From Pseudanabaena sp. (GTDB lineage Bacteria; Cyanobacteriota; Cyanobacteriia; Pseudanabaenales; Pseudanabaenaceae): a stretch of 37,955 bases of DNA. Location of the stretch: the NCBI GenBank assembly GCA_003249035.1, contig QBMK01000036.1:1-37955 (forward strand), in the 5' to 3' direction. Positions within the stretch are counted from its first letter, which is position 1; each line of letters begins with the position of its first letter. A program made the translations under genes and the position numbers. Positions 8,089-17,211 of the stretch are shown piece by piece. Under the pieces are notes generated by a model that did no database searches, was not told the origin of the DNA, and was given only the letters and a program-made list of their open reading frames with translations.

Positions 8089-11000
8089 ATGTTATATCGC
8101 TCAATCCTCTCAACTTTGTTGATTTTGAATGCTTCGACGTATTCAGCAAATGCCGAAATGATTTTGCAGTCCTTAAATTCTCAGAATCCAATTGCTCAGA
8201 GACAAGCACCAAAAACAGAGCTAAGCGACTTAGATCGCGGGTTTCAGTTTGTGATTGATGGTCGAGAAAGCTTTCAGCGTGGCGACCCGCAGGAATCACT
8301 ACAACTACTTCAAAAGGCGATCGCAATTTTTCAGAAAGAAGGCGATCAGCTCTCTGAGTCACGGACTCAGAATTTTATGGGAAATGTTTATCTAAATTTA
8401 CAGCAATTAGATAAGGTGATCGCTTCCTATCAGGAAGCTTTTAAAATAATCAGTACAATTCGGTTAAATGAAGCTAAGGCTAATTTGCAGGTTAGATCAG
8501 ATGAATTAATGATCTTGCAAAATCTTGGCTTTGCTTTAAATCGAGCTAATAATTGGCGACAGGCGATCTCCACCTATGAGCTAGCCTTGGAGAGATCGCG
8601 AGTAATTAAAGCTCAAGATCGGGAACTAATAATTCTCAATAATATTGGCAATATTTATGTAGAGATCGGTCAATTTAGTCAGGGTCTAGAGAAGTTACAG
8701 CAAGCCCTGGCTATTTATGAATTAACTAATAATCAGAAAAATTCAGCGGGTGTCCTACTAAATATTGGCTTTGCCTATCGGAGACTTGGACAATTTGAGA
8801 AGGCACTGGACTTCTATCAGCAATCTCTAAAAATAGTGCGTGCAACAGGCGATCGCAAAATTGAGACCAGCATTCTCAATAATATGGCTGGTATATATCG
8901 TAGTCAGGGTAAATACATACAAGCTTTAGAAAAATACAATGCATCACTAAAATTATCCGAACAGTTGGATTTAACTAGTCAAGCCGCAACCACACTCAGT
9001 AATATTGGTACTGTTTATAAAGAATTAGGTCAGTTAGATAATGCTTTGCGGTTTCAGGAATTAGCACTACAAAAAACTCAAAAACTTGGTGATCGGCAAG
9101 CAGAAAGCATTTTTTTAAGTAATATAGGTTCCATTTACGATGACAAGGGAGATCTCAAGAAAGCATTGAATTATTATGAAGAAGCACTAGCCATTCATAA
9201 AGAACTGAATGATATTCCTGCACAGGGCATCACTTACAATAACCTCGGTGAAATATATCGGATTTTAAAGCAGAACAACGAAGCTATTCGCCACTATCAA
9301 AAATCATTGGAAATTTTACGAGAAATAGGTGATCGCTCTTCTGAAGCAACGGCTTTGAGTAATCTGGGTGTAGTTTATGTAGATATTAAACGATATGCTG
9401 AAGCTCTTGATGTCTATCAACAAGCCGCTACAATTCATCGTCAGTTGGGAGAACGCCGAGGTGAAAGTATTGATCTTAGTAATTTAGGAAATTTGTTTTC
9501 TAATTGGAAACAACCAGATTTAGCAATTTTCTTTTATAAGCAATCCGTTAATATCCGAGAATCACTTCGCAAAGAGCTGCGATCGCTATCTGTCGCAGCG
9601 CAGAAAACCTATACAGGCACTGTCGAAAGAACCTATCGAGATTTGGCAAATTTACTTCTTAAGCAAAATCGTGTTTTGGAAGCTCAACAGGTTCTTGACC
9701 TGTTAAAAGTACAAGAGCTAGATGACTATCTCAAAGATGTGCGTGGCAATGTCGAGACAGCTAAAGGGATTGATCTTTTAGAACCTGAACAAAGGTTCTT
9801 AACCGATTATAGAGCGATTCAAAATCGCTCTATTCAGGCTGGCAAAGAACAACTAGACATCCTAAAACTTACTCAAGCAAATAGATCTCCGCAACAAATT
9901 CAGCGATTGCGTGAGTTGTTAGATGTCCAAGAAAGGTCCTCCCAACAACTGAATATTTATGTGCAGAGTCCCGCCGTTGCCTCGATCTTAAATCAATCGG
10001 GCGATCGCTCAGCTACTGCCGATCCCCTGCAATTCGTATCTCTTCAAAAGAGTATCCAACAGCTACCGCATAAAGCTGCTATTTTCTATCCATTAATATT
10101 AGAAGATCGCTTAGAATTAATTCTCGTTCTTGCTAATGGTGCTCCGATTCGACGGACTGTGGCAGTTAATCGAGAAGATCTCAATCGGGCGATTGTTGAA
10201 TTTCGGTCTGATGTTCGTGATCCTAGCTCCTTTGATATCTTAGATTCATCTAAACAACTTTACACTTGGCTAATCGAACCGATCTCGGCTGATTTACAAA
10301 AAGCTGGTGTGCAAACGATCGTCTATGCTCCTGACGGACAGTTACGCTATCTGCCACTCGCGGCGCTCTATGATGGCAATCAATGGCTTGTGGAGCGCTA
10401 TGCCATTAATACGATTACCGCTGCAAGTTTGACTAATTTAAGCGATCGACGACGTAATACCCTACCTCGAGTTCTAGCAGGTGCTTTTACATCTGGCAAA
10501 TATGTATTTAATGTAAATGGACAAACTTTTAACTTTTCTGGGTTACCTTTTGCTGGGAAAGAAGTTGATAACCTGATTGGTAAGTTGCCTAATTCTGCGA
10601 AATTTATTGATCGCGATTTTAATGTTAATTCTACTGTCGCTAAATTTAAGCAATACAATATTATCCATCTGGCGACTCATGCTGCTTTTGTGATTGGTAA
10701 ACCCGAGGACTCCTTTGTGATGTTTGGCGATGGAAGTCGTGCTTCCTTACGCGATGTTTCGACTTGGTCATTGCACAATGTAGATCTCGTAATTCTTAGT
10801 GCTTGTGAAACAGGGTTAGGTGGCAGACTTGGAAATGGTACGGAGATTATGGGCTTTGGATATCAAATGGAATTTGCGGGTGCAAAGGCAGCGATCGCTT
10901 CTCTTTGGCAAGTTTCCGATGGTGGTACACAAGCTTTAATGGATGCTTTTTATGACATACTTCAAGATACAAAGCTAAGCAAAGCTGAAATATTAGCAAG

Positions 11001-11094
11001 ATCTCAAAGAACTTTGATTAAAGCTGGCAAGAATAGCAGCTTTAGCCATCCCTATTACTGGTCACCATTTATCATTATTGGTAATGGCTTATAA
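8089..11094 (+). CDS. Exported TPR-CHAT protein (putative caspase-like peptidase)
   Basis: 1001 residues. The N-terminus (about 1-22, ending SANA) looks like a cleavable signal peptide. About ten TPR units of the kinesin-light-chain spacing occupy residues 50-500 ('ALEKYNASLKLSEQL', 'ALNYYEEALAIHKEL' and so on). A helical linker follows, then a C-terminal CHAT domain (about 680-1000), a relative of caspases. The predicted catalytic pair is present: His864 in 'IHLATHAAF' and Cys906 in 'LSACETGLGG'. CHAT proteins with TPRs are common in cyanobacteria; proteolytic activity and targets are unknown for this one. It is followed 29 bases later by the phytol-kinase-like gene on the same strand, so co-transcription is possible. 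A 25-bp palindrome (9809-9833) lies inside the gene. Confidence 0.92.
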   Translation: MLYRSILSTLLILNASTYSANAEMILQSLNSQNPIAQRQAPKTELSDLDRGFQFVIDGRESFQRGDPQESLQLLQKAIAIFQKEGDQLSESRTQNFMGNVYLNLQQLDKVIASYQEAFKIISTIRLNEAKANLQVRSDELMILQNLGFALNRANNWRQAISTYELALERSRVIKAQDRELIILNNIGNIYVEIGQFSQGLEKLQQALAIYELTNNQKNSAGVLLNIGFAYRRLGQFEKALDFYQQSLKIVRATGDRKIETSILNNMAGIYRSQGKYIQALEKYNASLKLSEQLDLTSQAATTLSNIGTVYKELGQLDNALRFQELALQKTQKLGDRQAESIFLSNIGSIYDDKGDLKKALNYYEEALAIHKELNDIPAQGITYNNLGEIYRILKQNNEAIRHYQKSLEILREIGDRSSEATALSNLGVVYVDIKRYAEALDVYQQAATIHRQLGERRGESIDLSNLGNLFSNWKQPDLAIFFYKQSVNIRESLRKELRSLSVAAQKTYTGTVERTYRDLANLLLKQNRVLEAQQVLDLLKVQELDDYLKDVRGNVETAKGIDLLEPEQRFLTDYRAIQNRSIQAGKEQLDILKLTQANRSPQQIQRLRELLDVQERSSQQLNIYVQSPAVASILNQSGDRSATADPLQFVSLQKSIQQLPHKAAIFYPLILEDRLELILVLANGAPIRRTVAVNREDLNRAIVEFRSDVRDPSSFDILDSSKQLYTWLIEPISADLQKAGVQTIVYAPDGQLRYLPLAALYDGNQWLVERYAINTITAASLTNLSDRRRNTLPRVLAGAFTSGKYVFNVNGQTFNFSGLPFAGKEVDNLIGKLPNSAKFIDRDFNVNSTVAKFKQYNIIHLATHAAFVIGKPEDSFVMFGDGSRASLRDVSTWSLHNVDLVILSACETGLGGRLGNGTEIMGFGYQMEFAGAKAAIASLWQVSDGGTQALMDAFYDILQDTKLSKAEILARSQRTLIKAGKNSSFSHPYYWSPFIIIGNGL
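9809..9833. repeat. Intragenic 11-bp-stem palindrome in the CHAT gene
   Basis: Arms 9809-9819 and 9823-9833 pair perfectly around caa. It is in frame and encodes part of 'YRAIQNRSIQAG' in the linker between the TPR and CHAT regions. The length is near what chance can give in 38 kb, so membership in the hairpin family is uncertain. Confidence 0.55.
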
Positions 11095-11123
11095 ATTTTT
11101 TGCTCGCTTACATAGCTTTTCAT

Positions 11124-11813
11124 ATGCCCATAACTAGTGATATATCTCCACTTACAGAACTAACGATCCAGATTAGCGCTGTGGCTATCTGGCTTGGTTT
11201 AGTATTTCTAGCTTCAGAAATCTTGCGTCGCCTCAAGCAAGATTCAGAACTAGTGCGCAAAGTTGTCCATATTGGCACTGGCAATGTTTTGCTGATCGCA
11301 TGGTGGTTGCATATCCCAACATGGCTATGTGTTACCGCAGGAGTGACATTTAGCGCGATCGCCTTAGCCTCTCACTATACAAATATTTTGCCTATGATTC
11401 ATGATGTAGGACGCAAGACCTACGGAGTGTTTTACTACGCTCTTAGTATCACGATTTTAGTTACTCTTCTTTGGGATAGCCATCCGCAATATGCTGTCAT
11501 TGGGGTAATGGTCATGTCTTGGGGTGACGGTATGGCGGCATTAATTGGCAAACGCTTTGGTAAACACACCTTTGTTCATCTTGGTAATAAGCGTAGCCTT
11601 GAAGGATCGTTTGCTATGTTTTTCACCAGTTTGATGGTGATGATCGGCATTTTTGGTATTACTCACGGAATCCATGCTCGCGACATTGGAATTGCAATGC
11701 CTGTTGCCGCGATCGCAGCCTTACTCGAAGCCTATTCTCCTGGTGGTACGGATAATTTCTCAGTTCCCTTGTCTAGCGCTGCTTTAAGCTATGTATTGCA
11801 ATCATTTTTGTGA
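11124..11813 (+). CDS. Phytol kinase-like membrane protein (VTE5/CTP-transferase family)
   Basis: 229 residues from ATG 11124; an upstream in-frame TTG at 11100 would add eight residues that overlap the spacer. The protein is strongly hydrophobic, with about six to seven membrane spans. It carries family motifs near the first loop ('RKVVHIGTGNVLLIAWW'), 'VMSWGDGMAALIGKRFGKH', 'KRSLEGSFAMFFTS' and 'ALLEAYSPGGTDNFSVPL'. VTE5-type enzymes phosphorylate phytol released from chlorophyll, using CTP, feeding tocopherol and chlorophyll recycling. Dolichol kinase and other polyprenol kinases share the fold, so the substrate is inferred. Its 3' end overlaps the stop of the opposite-strand fragment at 11802 by 12 bases. 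Confidence 0.85.
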   Translation: MPITSDISPLTELTIQISAVAIWLGLVFLASEILRRLKQDSELVRKVVHIGTGNVLLIAWWLHIPTWLCVTAGVTFSAIALASHYTNILPMIHDVGRKTYGVFYYALSITILVTLLWDSHPQYAVIGVMVMSWGDGMAALIGKRFGKHTFVHLGNKRSLEGSFAMFFTSLMVMIGIFGITHGIHARDIGIAMPVAAIAALLEAYSPGGTDNFSVPLSSAALSYVLQSFL

Positions 11814-12098
11814 AGCAGTGACAAAGATAGCGTCTTCTAGCCAATAGTCTTTTAAGTCACTGAATTTTTTTTCCTGGATTCCATATAAGGGATTAGCTAC
11901 TGTTACTTTTTCCTTGATGGGGTCGATATCTAATAAAGCGATCGCATGTTGGTTTTTTGTGCCTGATACTGGCTCCATCACATGTAAAACAGCCATTTGT
12001 TTAAGTGCTACTAAATCTGCAATTGTCAAATGTCTTTCACAATTAGGATTGAGCCCCAATTGCTCCATTTTGAGCAAAATACCAGCATAAGAATGAAC
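11802..12098 (-). pseudogene. C39-like peptidase domain fragment, 5' part missing
   Basis: An open frame of about 98 codons starting just after stop codons at 12099-12104. Its content ('LTIADLVALKQMAVLHV', 'QHAIALLDIDPIKEKVTVANPL', 'EDAIFVTA') resembles the C-terminal half of C39-like peptidase domains: a conserved His followed by D-x-D and a strand-rich end. The N-terminal block with the catalytic Cys is absent in this frame. The likeliest start codon is TTG 12077 or ATG 12068. A truncated remnant is favoured, but a short intact protein of unknown role cannot be excluded. The family match is from memory. Confidence 0.4.
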
Positions 12099-12208
12099 TT
12101 ACTAAAAAGAAGCGCAAACAGTTCCCGCTAAATACACGATTATATTTTTGATGCTAAATATTTTAGAATGACAGCTTTGTTCCCCTACCCTCTTTTTGGG
12201 GTTGATTT

Positions 12209-12660
12209 TTAAGAAAGAGGCATTCTTTCAGTAAATATAAATTTCTCACTCAATGCATAGGTTAAAGTCGCGCCGATCCCAATACCTATCCCAGTGTTCA
12301 CTACAGGATCAATCCCTAGCCAATCCATCAATGGAAATAATAATAAAGAACGAATTGCAATTACCATAGCTATAGATAGGTGATAGCTTGGTAATTCTGT
12401 TTGCAAGACTAGTCGCCAATTAAATTCTTCTATTTGCCAAACAATTTGACGATTTGCAAAAAAACTTGCAATTAAGCAAATTTCAGTGATCATAATATTG
12501 GCTATTGACCTCAAAAAGGTTGTCTCCCAATGTAAGCTATCAACTAAAGCTGCAAGAAGCAAAATATTTGTTAATGCTCCTACACCCCCCACTAATAGAA
12601 ATCTTAGACTACGAGGTTCCAAAAGCTTTAGCCAAATTTTCTGTAAAAAGTTGTGCATTA
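12209..12660 (-). CDS. GtrA-family membrane protein
   Basis: 150 residues from ATG 12660; an in-frame ATG at 12697 would add 'MIGITLFILTFKI', which family members usually lack. No good ribosome site marks either. The hallmark 'LRFLLVGGVGALTNILLL' forms the first span, followed by 'ITEICLIASFFANRQIVW' and two further spans with a glycine-rich 'GIGIGIGATLTYALSEKFIF'. GtrA-like proteins are thought to flip lipid-linked sugars or otherwise assist surface-polysaccharide glycosylation. It lies downstream of ndhE on the same strand but beyond a strong terminator, so it is probably a separate unit. Confidence 0.82.
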
Positions 12661-12750
12661 TTTTGAACGTTAGTATAAACAATGTGATGCCAATCATCTA
12701 GACAGTAGATCTATTTTGATGATTACAGTTACTTTTGATAAGATTAACCA

Positions 12751-12793
12751 AAAAAAATTGAAAGTGTCAGTTTTCAACACTTTCAATTTTTTT
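12751..12793 (-). terminator. Intrinsic terminator of the ndh operon
   Basis: A 17-bp perfect stem (12751-12767 with 12777-12793) around a 9-base loop. Read on the minus strand, the stem's second arm ends in a long T run (attttttttgg), 109 bases after the ndhE stop codon. This is the best-formed rho-independent terminator in the window. Confidence 0.8.
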
Positions 12794-12901
12794 GTTTCAC
12801 ATTATATTTAAAGCATCTGTGTAAAACTCCTACAGGAATTTGTATTATTGAGATTGCCGAAAATGCAACTGAATGCTAAGCAATCTCAATTAATCAAGAT
12901 T

Positions 12902-13207
12902 TTACCAACGTAGTAAATTGAACTGTTCCATATCTACAGTGTCGCGACTGCGATAGATGGATAGCACGATCGCAAGACCAACTGCGGCTTCGGCAGCAGC
13001 GATCGAAATTACAAAGATTGTAAATACTTGACCACGAATACTTGCTGAATCAAGATAATTTGAGAATGCCATCAGATTAAGATTTACAGCATTTAACATT
13101 AACTCGACTGACATTAATACACGAACAGCATTACGACTGGTAATTAATCCATAGATGCCAATGCAAAAAAGTGCGGCGGCAATAATCAAAAAAGGTTCTA
13201 AAGACAT
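12902..13207 (-). CDS. ndhE: NAD(P)H-quinone oxidoreductase subunit 4L (NuoK homologue)
   Basis: 101 residues, the family's usual size. Three membrane helices are visible: '[20 protein letters not shown]', '[19 protein letters not shown]' with the conserved Glu, and '[22 protein letters not shown]' with the second conserved Glu. It is part of the proton-pumping membrane arm of thylakoid NDH-1, used in respiration, cyclic electron flow and, with variant subunits, CO2 uptake. It is the last gene of ndhHAIGE. A 19-bp hairpin separates it from ndhG. Confidence 0.97.
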   Translation of the reverse strand: MSLEPFLIIAAALFCIGIYGLITSRNAVRVLMSVELMLNAVNLNLMAFSNYLDSASIRGQVFTIFVISIAAAEAAVGLAIVLSIYRSRDTVDMEQFNLLRW

Positions 13208-13234
13208 ATTTGTTTACAATTAATTTCAACTACT

Positions 13235-13277
13235 AATAAATTTTGATTACTGCCTAATGCAGTAATCAAAATTTATT
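13235..13277. repeat. 19-bp-stem palindrome between ndhG and ndhE
   Basis: Arms 13235-13253 and 13259-13277 pair perfectly around ctaat. The arm nearest ndhG overlaps its stop codon (13273-13275). Because it lies inside the operon, it could set a partial stop, an RNA-processing site or mRNA stability, or it could be an inserted hairpin of the family seen elsewhere. There is no long T run on the minus-strand exit, so full termination is not expected. Confidence 0.8.
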
Positions 13278-13881
13278 TAGAAGCAACAAGTTGCTCTTTG
13301 GGTTTTTCTAATAGCTCAAGTGAGTCTTCATCAACTTGACCAACAGCGACAGAGTCATGTACAAGCTCACGACGAGCAAGCACGATCGCGCCAATTAGGG
13401 CAACTAAAAGTAAGACAGATGCTAGTTCAAAGGGTAGTAAGTAATCGCTGAAGAAATGCTGACCAATCACTACCATTGTCGATGGTAGTTTGGCGATCGT
13501 TGGACTAACAGCCCAATTCGTTGAAGTTACTGTGACTCCTAACAATGCAAACAAACCTAGACAAACAACGCCTGTAACAACATTGCGTAAAGCTCCATAT
13601 TTGACATCTTGATAGTCTTGGCGCTTATTCACTAGCATGATCGCAAATAGAATCAAAATATTTACCGCACCAACATAGATTAAAACCTGAGCTGCCGCCA
13701 CAAAATCAGCATTTAGTAGGACGTAAAGTCCTGCCACGCTAATAAAACAAGCACCCAGCAAAAATGCTGCATAAACTATGTTTTGCAACAAAACCACTCC
13801 CATCGCCGAAGCTATGAGCATTGCTGTTAAGACAATAAGGGATACGGTTTGCGAACCATCACCTAAACCAATATTACTCAT
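13273..13881 (-). CDS. ndhG: NAD(P)H-quinone oxidoreductase subunit 6 (NuoJ homologue)
   Basis: 202 residues with five hydrophobic segments. The conserved 'NIVYAAFLLGACFISVAGLYVLLNADFVAAAQVLIYVGAVNILILFAIMLV' block, quoted here as three pieces (NIVYAAFLLGA, GLYVLLNADFVA, AQVLIYVGAVNILILFAIML), contains the pi-bulge-like glycine region of NuoJ. It is a membrane-arm subunit of NDH-1 in the thylakoid. Its hydrophilic C-terminal tail of about 30 residues is typical of cyanobacterial NdhG. Spacing to ndhI is 69 bases. Confidence 0.96.
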   Translation of the reverse strand: MSNIGLGDGSQTVSLIVLTAMLIASAMGVVLLQNIVYAAFLLGACFISVAGLYVLLNADFVAAAQVLIYVGAVNILILFAIMLVNKRQDYQDVKYGALRNVVTGVVCLGLFALLGVTVTSTNWAVSPTIAKLPSTMVVIGQHFFSDYLLPFELASVLLLVALIGAIVLARRELVHDSVAVGQVDEDSLELLEKPKEQLVASK

Positions 13882-13950
13882 TAAAATTTCCTTTGATAGT
13901 CTTATTTGAAGCTAATAAATAATGTTATGAACAACGTTACAAACTAGCAA

Positions 13951-14541
13951 TTACTTACTCTCAGAAGTGACTTCAGCAATTTCTTCGGGACGGAAGCCAG
14001 CTCGTTTAGCTGTGTGCGATACTTCATGACCTTCGATGACACCCTTTGGTAAATAGGCTAGCTCACGTATAGGGGTAACAAAAGGATCTTCAGTAACCTT
14101 GGTGGGCATACGTCCTAGGGCGATGCTATCAAAGTTTAGTTCATGGCGATCAAAGGTAGACAAATCATATTCTTCGGTCATTGACAAGGCGTTAGTGGGG
14201 CAGTATTCCACACAGTTGCCACAAAAAATACATACTCCAAAGTCAATACTGTAACTCTTGAGTTCCTTTTTCTTCATCTCAGTGTTAAACGTCCAATCAA
14301 CTACAGGCAAGTTAATTGGACATACACGCACACAGACTTCGCATGAAATACACTTGTCAAACTCAAAGTGGATGCGACCACGAAAGCGCTCGGAAGGAAT
14401 AAGCTTTTCGTAGGGATATTGCACAGTAATCGGACGACGACGCATATGGTCAAATGTTACCGACATGCCTTGACCGATGTACTTGGCAGCTTGGATCGCG
14501 TCTTTGGTGTATTCACCAACTTTATTGAGGAATTTCAGCAT
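13951..14541 (-). CDS. ndhI: NAD(P)H-quinone oxidoreductase subunit I, 2[4Fe-4S]
   Basis: 196 residues, family length. Two ferredoxin-type cluster motifs are intact: '[12 protein letters not shown]' and '[12 protein letters not shown]', each giving CxxCxxCxxxCP. The upstream '[22 protein letters not shown]' matches plastid and cyanobacterial NdhI. It forms the connecting iron-sulfur relay between electron input and the quinone site of NDH-1, at the stromal/cytoplasmic side of the membrane. It is separated from ndhA by 65 bases containing a 13-bp palindrome. Confidence 0.97.
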   Translation of the reverse strand: MLKFLNKVGEYTKDAIQAAKYIGQGMSVTFDHMRRRPITVQYPYEKLIPSERFRGRIHFEFDKCISCEVCVRVCPINLPVVDWTFNTEMKKKELKSYSIDFGVCIFCGNCVEYCPTNALSMTEEYDLSTFDRHELNFDSIALGRMPTKVTEDPFVTPIRELAYLPKGVIEGHEVSHTAKRAGFRPEEIAEVTSESK

Positions 14542-14568
14542 GATGGTAATTGATAATTAGGTTTATCT

Positions 14569-14599
14569 TTAGGAAAGTGCGATAACCGCACTTTCCTAA
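14569..14599. repeat. 13-bp-stem palindrome between ndhA and ndhI
   Basis: Arms 14569-14581 (ttaggaaagtgcg) and 14587-14599 pair perfectly around ataac. It fills most of the 65-base ndhA-ndhI spacer. Together with the ndhG-ndhE hairpin, two of the operon's three non-overlapping junctions carry a palindrome. Confidence 0.75.
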
Positions 14600-14606
14600 T
14601 CAGTCT

Positions 14607-15725
14607 CTAGCCGCCAAACGCAAAGGGAAAAGATAATTTCAACGCGGCAGTAATCAGCAGATTAGCGAGTCCGATGGGTAATAGGAATTTCCAGCCGAGG
14701 TCGAGCAGTTGGTCGATCCGCACTCGGGGAACTGTCCAACGTAATAGAATTGCAAAAAATATAAAAGCATAGGTCTTGACAAGTGTTGCTGTTAAGCCAA
14801 TAAAAGCAGCAATAACTTGCCACCATGCAGTATTGGCTTCGATACCAAGTGCTTCGCTAACCCTATCAATCGGGAAAGGTAATTCCCAACCGCCAAGATA
14901 GAGAATTGATGCAAGTAAACCTGCTAGCAGTAAATTCGCGTAAGAACCTCCATAAAAGAATGCAAATCTGATTCCAGAGTATTCGGTTTGATAACCTGCA
15001 ACAATTTCTTCCTCTGCTTCTGGTAAGTCGAAGGGAAGTCGCTCACATTCGGCAAGAGCAGCAATAATAAAGATAACGAAACCAATTGGCTGTCGCCAAA
15101 TGTTCCATGAGAGAATCCCATACTCTGCCTGCCGATTGACAATATCAATGGTGCTAAGTCCATTAGTCATCAACGCGACGGCAAGTACCGCCAATGCAAG
15201 AGGGATTTCATAGCTAATTGACTGAGCAGCCGCTCGTAAACCACCAAGCAGTGAGTACTTGTTATTCGATGAATAACCCGCCATCAGCAAACCAATAGGG
15301 GCAATACTAGAAATTGCAATTATAAAAAATACCCCTGTGCCTAAATCAGAGATGATCATGTTTTGACCAAAGGGTATGACCAAGTAGCACAGAAACACCG
15401 AGACAAAGACGAGAGCTGGGCCAATCGTATATAGCAAGGGATCGGCTTTAGCTGGGATTGTCCCCTGCTTGATTACTAATTTGGCTACGTCAGCGATCGG
15501 GATCAAAAGTCCAAATGGACCCGCATATTCGGGACCAATCCGTTGCTGAGCGGCAGCCGAGATTTTTCGTTCAAGCCATGTACAAACTAGTGCGCCGACG
15601 GTTACGCCTAAAACCATTACTGCCATGGGCAATAACATCCAAATCACCTTGGCAACATCGCCGGGTAATCCCAGCCCAGTGAGGACTTCGATTAAAGATT
15701 TCTGTAAATCAATTCCACCGTACAT
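14607..15725 (-). CDS. ndhA: NAD(P)H-quinone oxidoreductase subunit 1 (NuoH homologue)
   Basis: 372 residues, typical for cyanobacterial NdhA. About eight membrane helices and the signature loops are visible: '[32 protein letters not shown]' (as [14 protein letters not shown] and [12 protein letters not shown]), '[15 protein letters not shown]', '[21 protein letters not shown]' (as [11 protein letters not shown] and [12 protein letters not shown]) and '[12 protein letters not shown]'. This subunit forms the quinone channel between the peripheral and membrane arms. Its start codon overlaps the ndhH stop in a TAATG arrangement, so translation of the two is likely coupled. Confidence 0.97.
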   Translation of the reverse strand: MYGGIDLQKSLIEVLTGLGLPGDVAKVIWMLLPMAVMVLGVTVGALVCTWLERKISAAAQQRIGPEYAGPFGLLIPIADVAKLVIKQGTIPAKADPLLYTIGPALVFVSVFLCYLVIPFGQNMIISDLGTGVFFIIAISSIAPIGLLMAGYSSNNKYSLLGGLRAAAQSISYEIPLALAVLAVALMTNGLSTIDIVNRQAEYGILSWNIWRQPIGFVIFIIAALAECERLPFDLPEAEEEIVAGYQTEYSGIRFAFFYGGSYANLLLAGLLASILYLGGWELPFPIDRVSEALGIEANTAWWQVIAAFIGLTATLVKTYAFIFFAILLRWTVPRVRIDQLLDLGWKFLLPIGLANLLITAALKLSFPFAFGG

Positions 15726-16906
15726 TAGCGATCGACCTCACCCATAATAATATCAACACTTCCTAAGATTGCCATGATATCGGCGAGCTTCATGCCACGC
15801 ACTAGATCTGGCAAGATTTGCAAATTAATAAATCCTGGTGGACGAATCTTGAAACGCCAAGGGAACACACTATCTTCGCCAATGATATATACTCCCAATT
15901 CGCCCTTTGGCGCTTCAACTCGGACATAATGTTCACCCGAAGCAACTTTGAATGTAGGTGATGGTTTTTTGCTGATGAACTGATAGTCCATCGAGTTCCA
16001 TTCGCTTTTTGGTCCCGCTAGAACTCTTTGTGCTTCGAGGTTTTCGTAGGATCCACCAGGAATTTGCTTAAGGCATTGCAAAATCATTTTTGTTGATTCA
16101 CGCATTTCCTTTACGCGCACAAGATAACGAGCGAGACAGTCGCCACCGTTGTCCCACTGAACATCCCAGTCAAGTTCGTCGTAAAGCTCATAATGATCAA
16201 CTTTCCGCAGATCAAGTTTTACGCCTGAGCCGCGCAACATAGGACCAGATAAGCCCCAGTTAATTGCCTCATCGCGAGTAATTGTGCCTAAGCCTTCCAC
16301 CCGTTTGCGGAAAATGGGGTTGTTAGTAATTAGTTTTTCATACTCGTCAATGACGGGCATGAAATAATTACAAAAATCTTCGCATTTCTCAATCCAGCCG
16401 TAGGGAAGGTCGGCTGCAACACCTCCGATACGAAAATAGTTGTGCATCATCCGCATACCTGTCGCAGCCTCGAACAGGTCATAGATCATTTCTCGTTCGC
16501 GGAAGACATAGAAGAATGGCGTTTGTGCGCCAATGTCTGCTACGAATGTGCCGAGCCACAGTAGGTGAGAGGCGATGCGGCTAAGTTCTAGCATGATCAT
16601 GCGTATGTAGCTAGCGCGCCGCGGAACTGGCACATTCGCTAGTTTTTCGGGCGCATTGACGGTTATTGCCTCAGTGAACATGGTCGCGAGGTAATCCCAT
16701 CGGGTCACGTAGGGCAAATATTGGATAATCGTTCGATTTTCGGCGATTTTTTCCATTGAACGATGCAAATAACCTAAAACAGGCTCGCAATCGACCACAT
16801 TTTCGCCGTCTAGCGTGACGATAAGTCTGAGAACGCCGTGCATGGATGGGTGGTGAGGCCCCATATTTATGACCATGCGTTCGGCTTTGGTTTCAATCAT
16901 CACCAT
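15725..16906 (-). CDS. ndhH: NAD(P)H-quinone oxidoreductase subunit H (NuoD homologue, 49 kDa)
   Basis: 393 residues, family length. Hallmarks are '[15 protein letters not shown]' near the N-terminus, '[15 protein letters not shown]', '[16 protein letters not shown]', '[11 protein letters not shown]', '[16 protein letters not shown]' and the C-terminal '[29 protein letters not shown]' (quoted in part: [12 protein letters not shown]). It lines the quinone-reducing site on the peripheral arm. The start '[16 protein letters not shown]' matches the family opening; M3 is an alternative. It is the first gene of the cluster, adjacent to ndhA as in plastid genomes, whereas in Synechocystis ndhH stands apart from ndhAIGE. 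Confidence 0.97.
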   Translation of the reverse strand: MVMIETKAERMVINMGPHHPSMHGVLRLIVTLDGENVVDCEPVLGYLHRSMEKIAENRTIIQYLPYVTRWDYLATMFTEAITVNAPEKLANVPVPRRASYIRMIMLELSRIASHLLWLGTFVADIGAQTPFFYVFREREMIYDLFEAATGMRMMHNYFRIGGVAADLPYGWIEKCEDFCNYFMPVIDEYEKLITNNPIFRKRVEGLGTITRDEAINWGLSGPMLRGSGVKLDLRKVDHYELYDELDWDVQWDNGGDCLARYLVRVKEMRESTKMILQCLKQIPGGSYENLEAQRVLAGPKSEWNSMDYQFISKKPSPTFKVASGEHYVRVEAPKGELGVYIIGEDSVFPWRFKIRPPGFINLQILPDLVRGMKLADIMAILGSVDIIMGEVDR

Positions 16907-17211
16907 GATTTGCGATCGCCTCTTTACTCTGTAAACTGTTGCTCTGATTAAGTAGTGCTAGTTTTTACTAGTTGATTAGGATATGCAGCACATCCTAAAC
17001 GTTTGTTATTTTAAGTCACAGCTAGGGCTATTGCTACAGCAAATGACTCTATTAGTTATGTTATTTAAGTAGATATACCTTAATGGTTATCAGTATATCG
17101 CCATGTTGAGGCTCGAATCTGTTATAAAAACTAGCAAATCAAAGATTATTTCAATGTATTATTTTACTATATCCATAGTATTGAATCTAGTCTTAAAAAG
17201 AAAATCATTAC
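16907..17211. other. Gene-free stretch upstream of ndhH
   Basis: About 305 AT-rich bases between the start of ndhH and the stop of the YdcF-like gene on the same strand. It should hold the ndh operon promoter and the end of the upstream transcript. I see short inverted repeats only (for example ctagtttttactag near 16958) and no convincing box that I would name. Confidence 0.5.

Noticed and set aside
9680-9702. Inverted repeat aacaggt/acctgtt within the TPR-CHAT gene
   Set aside because: Seven base pairs only; expected by chance in a gene of this length.
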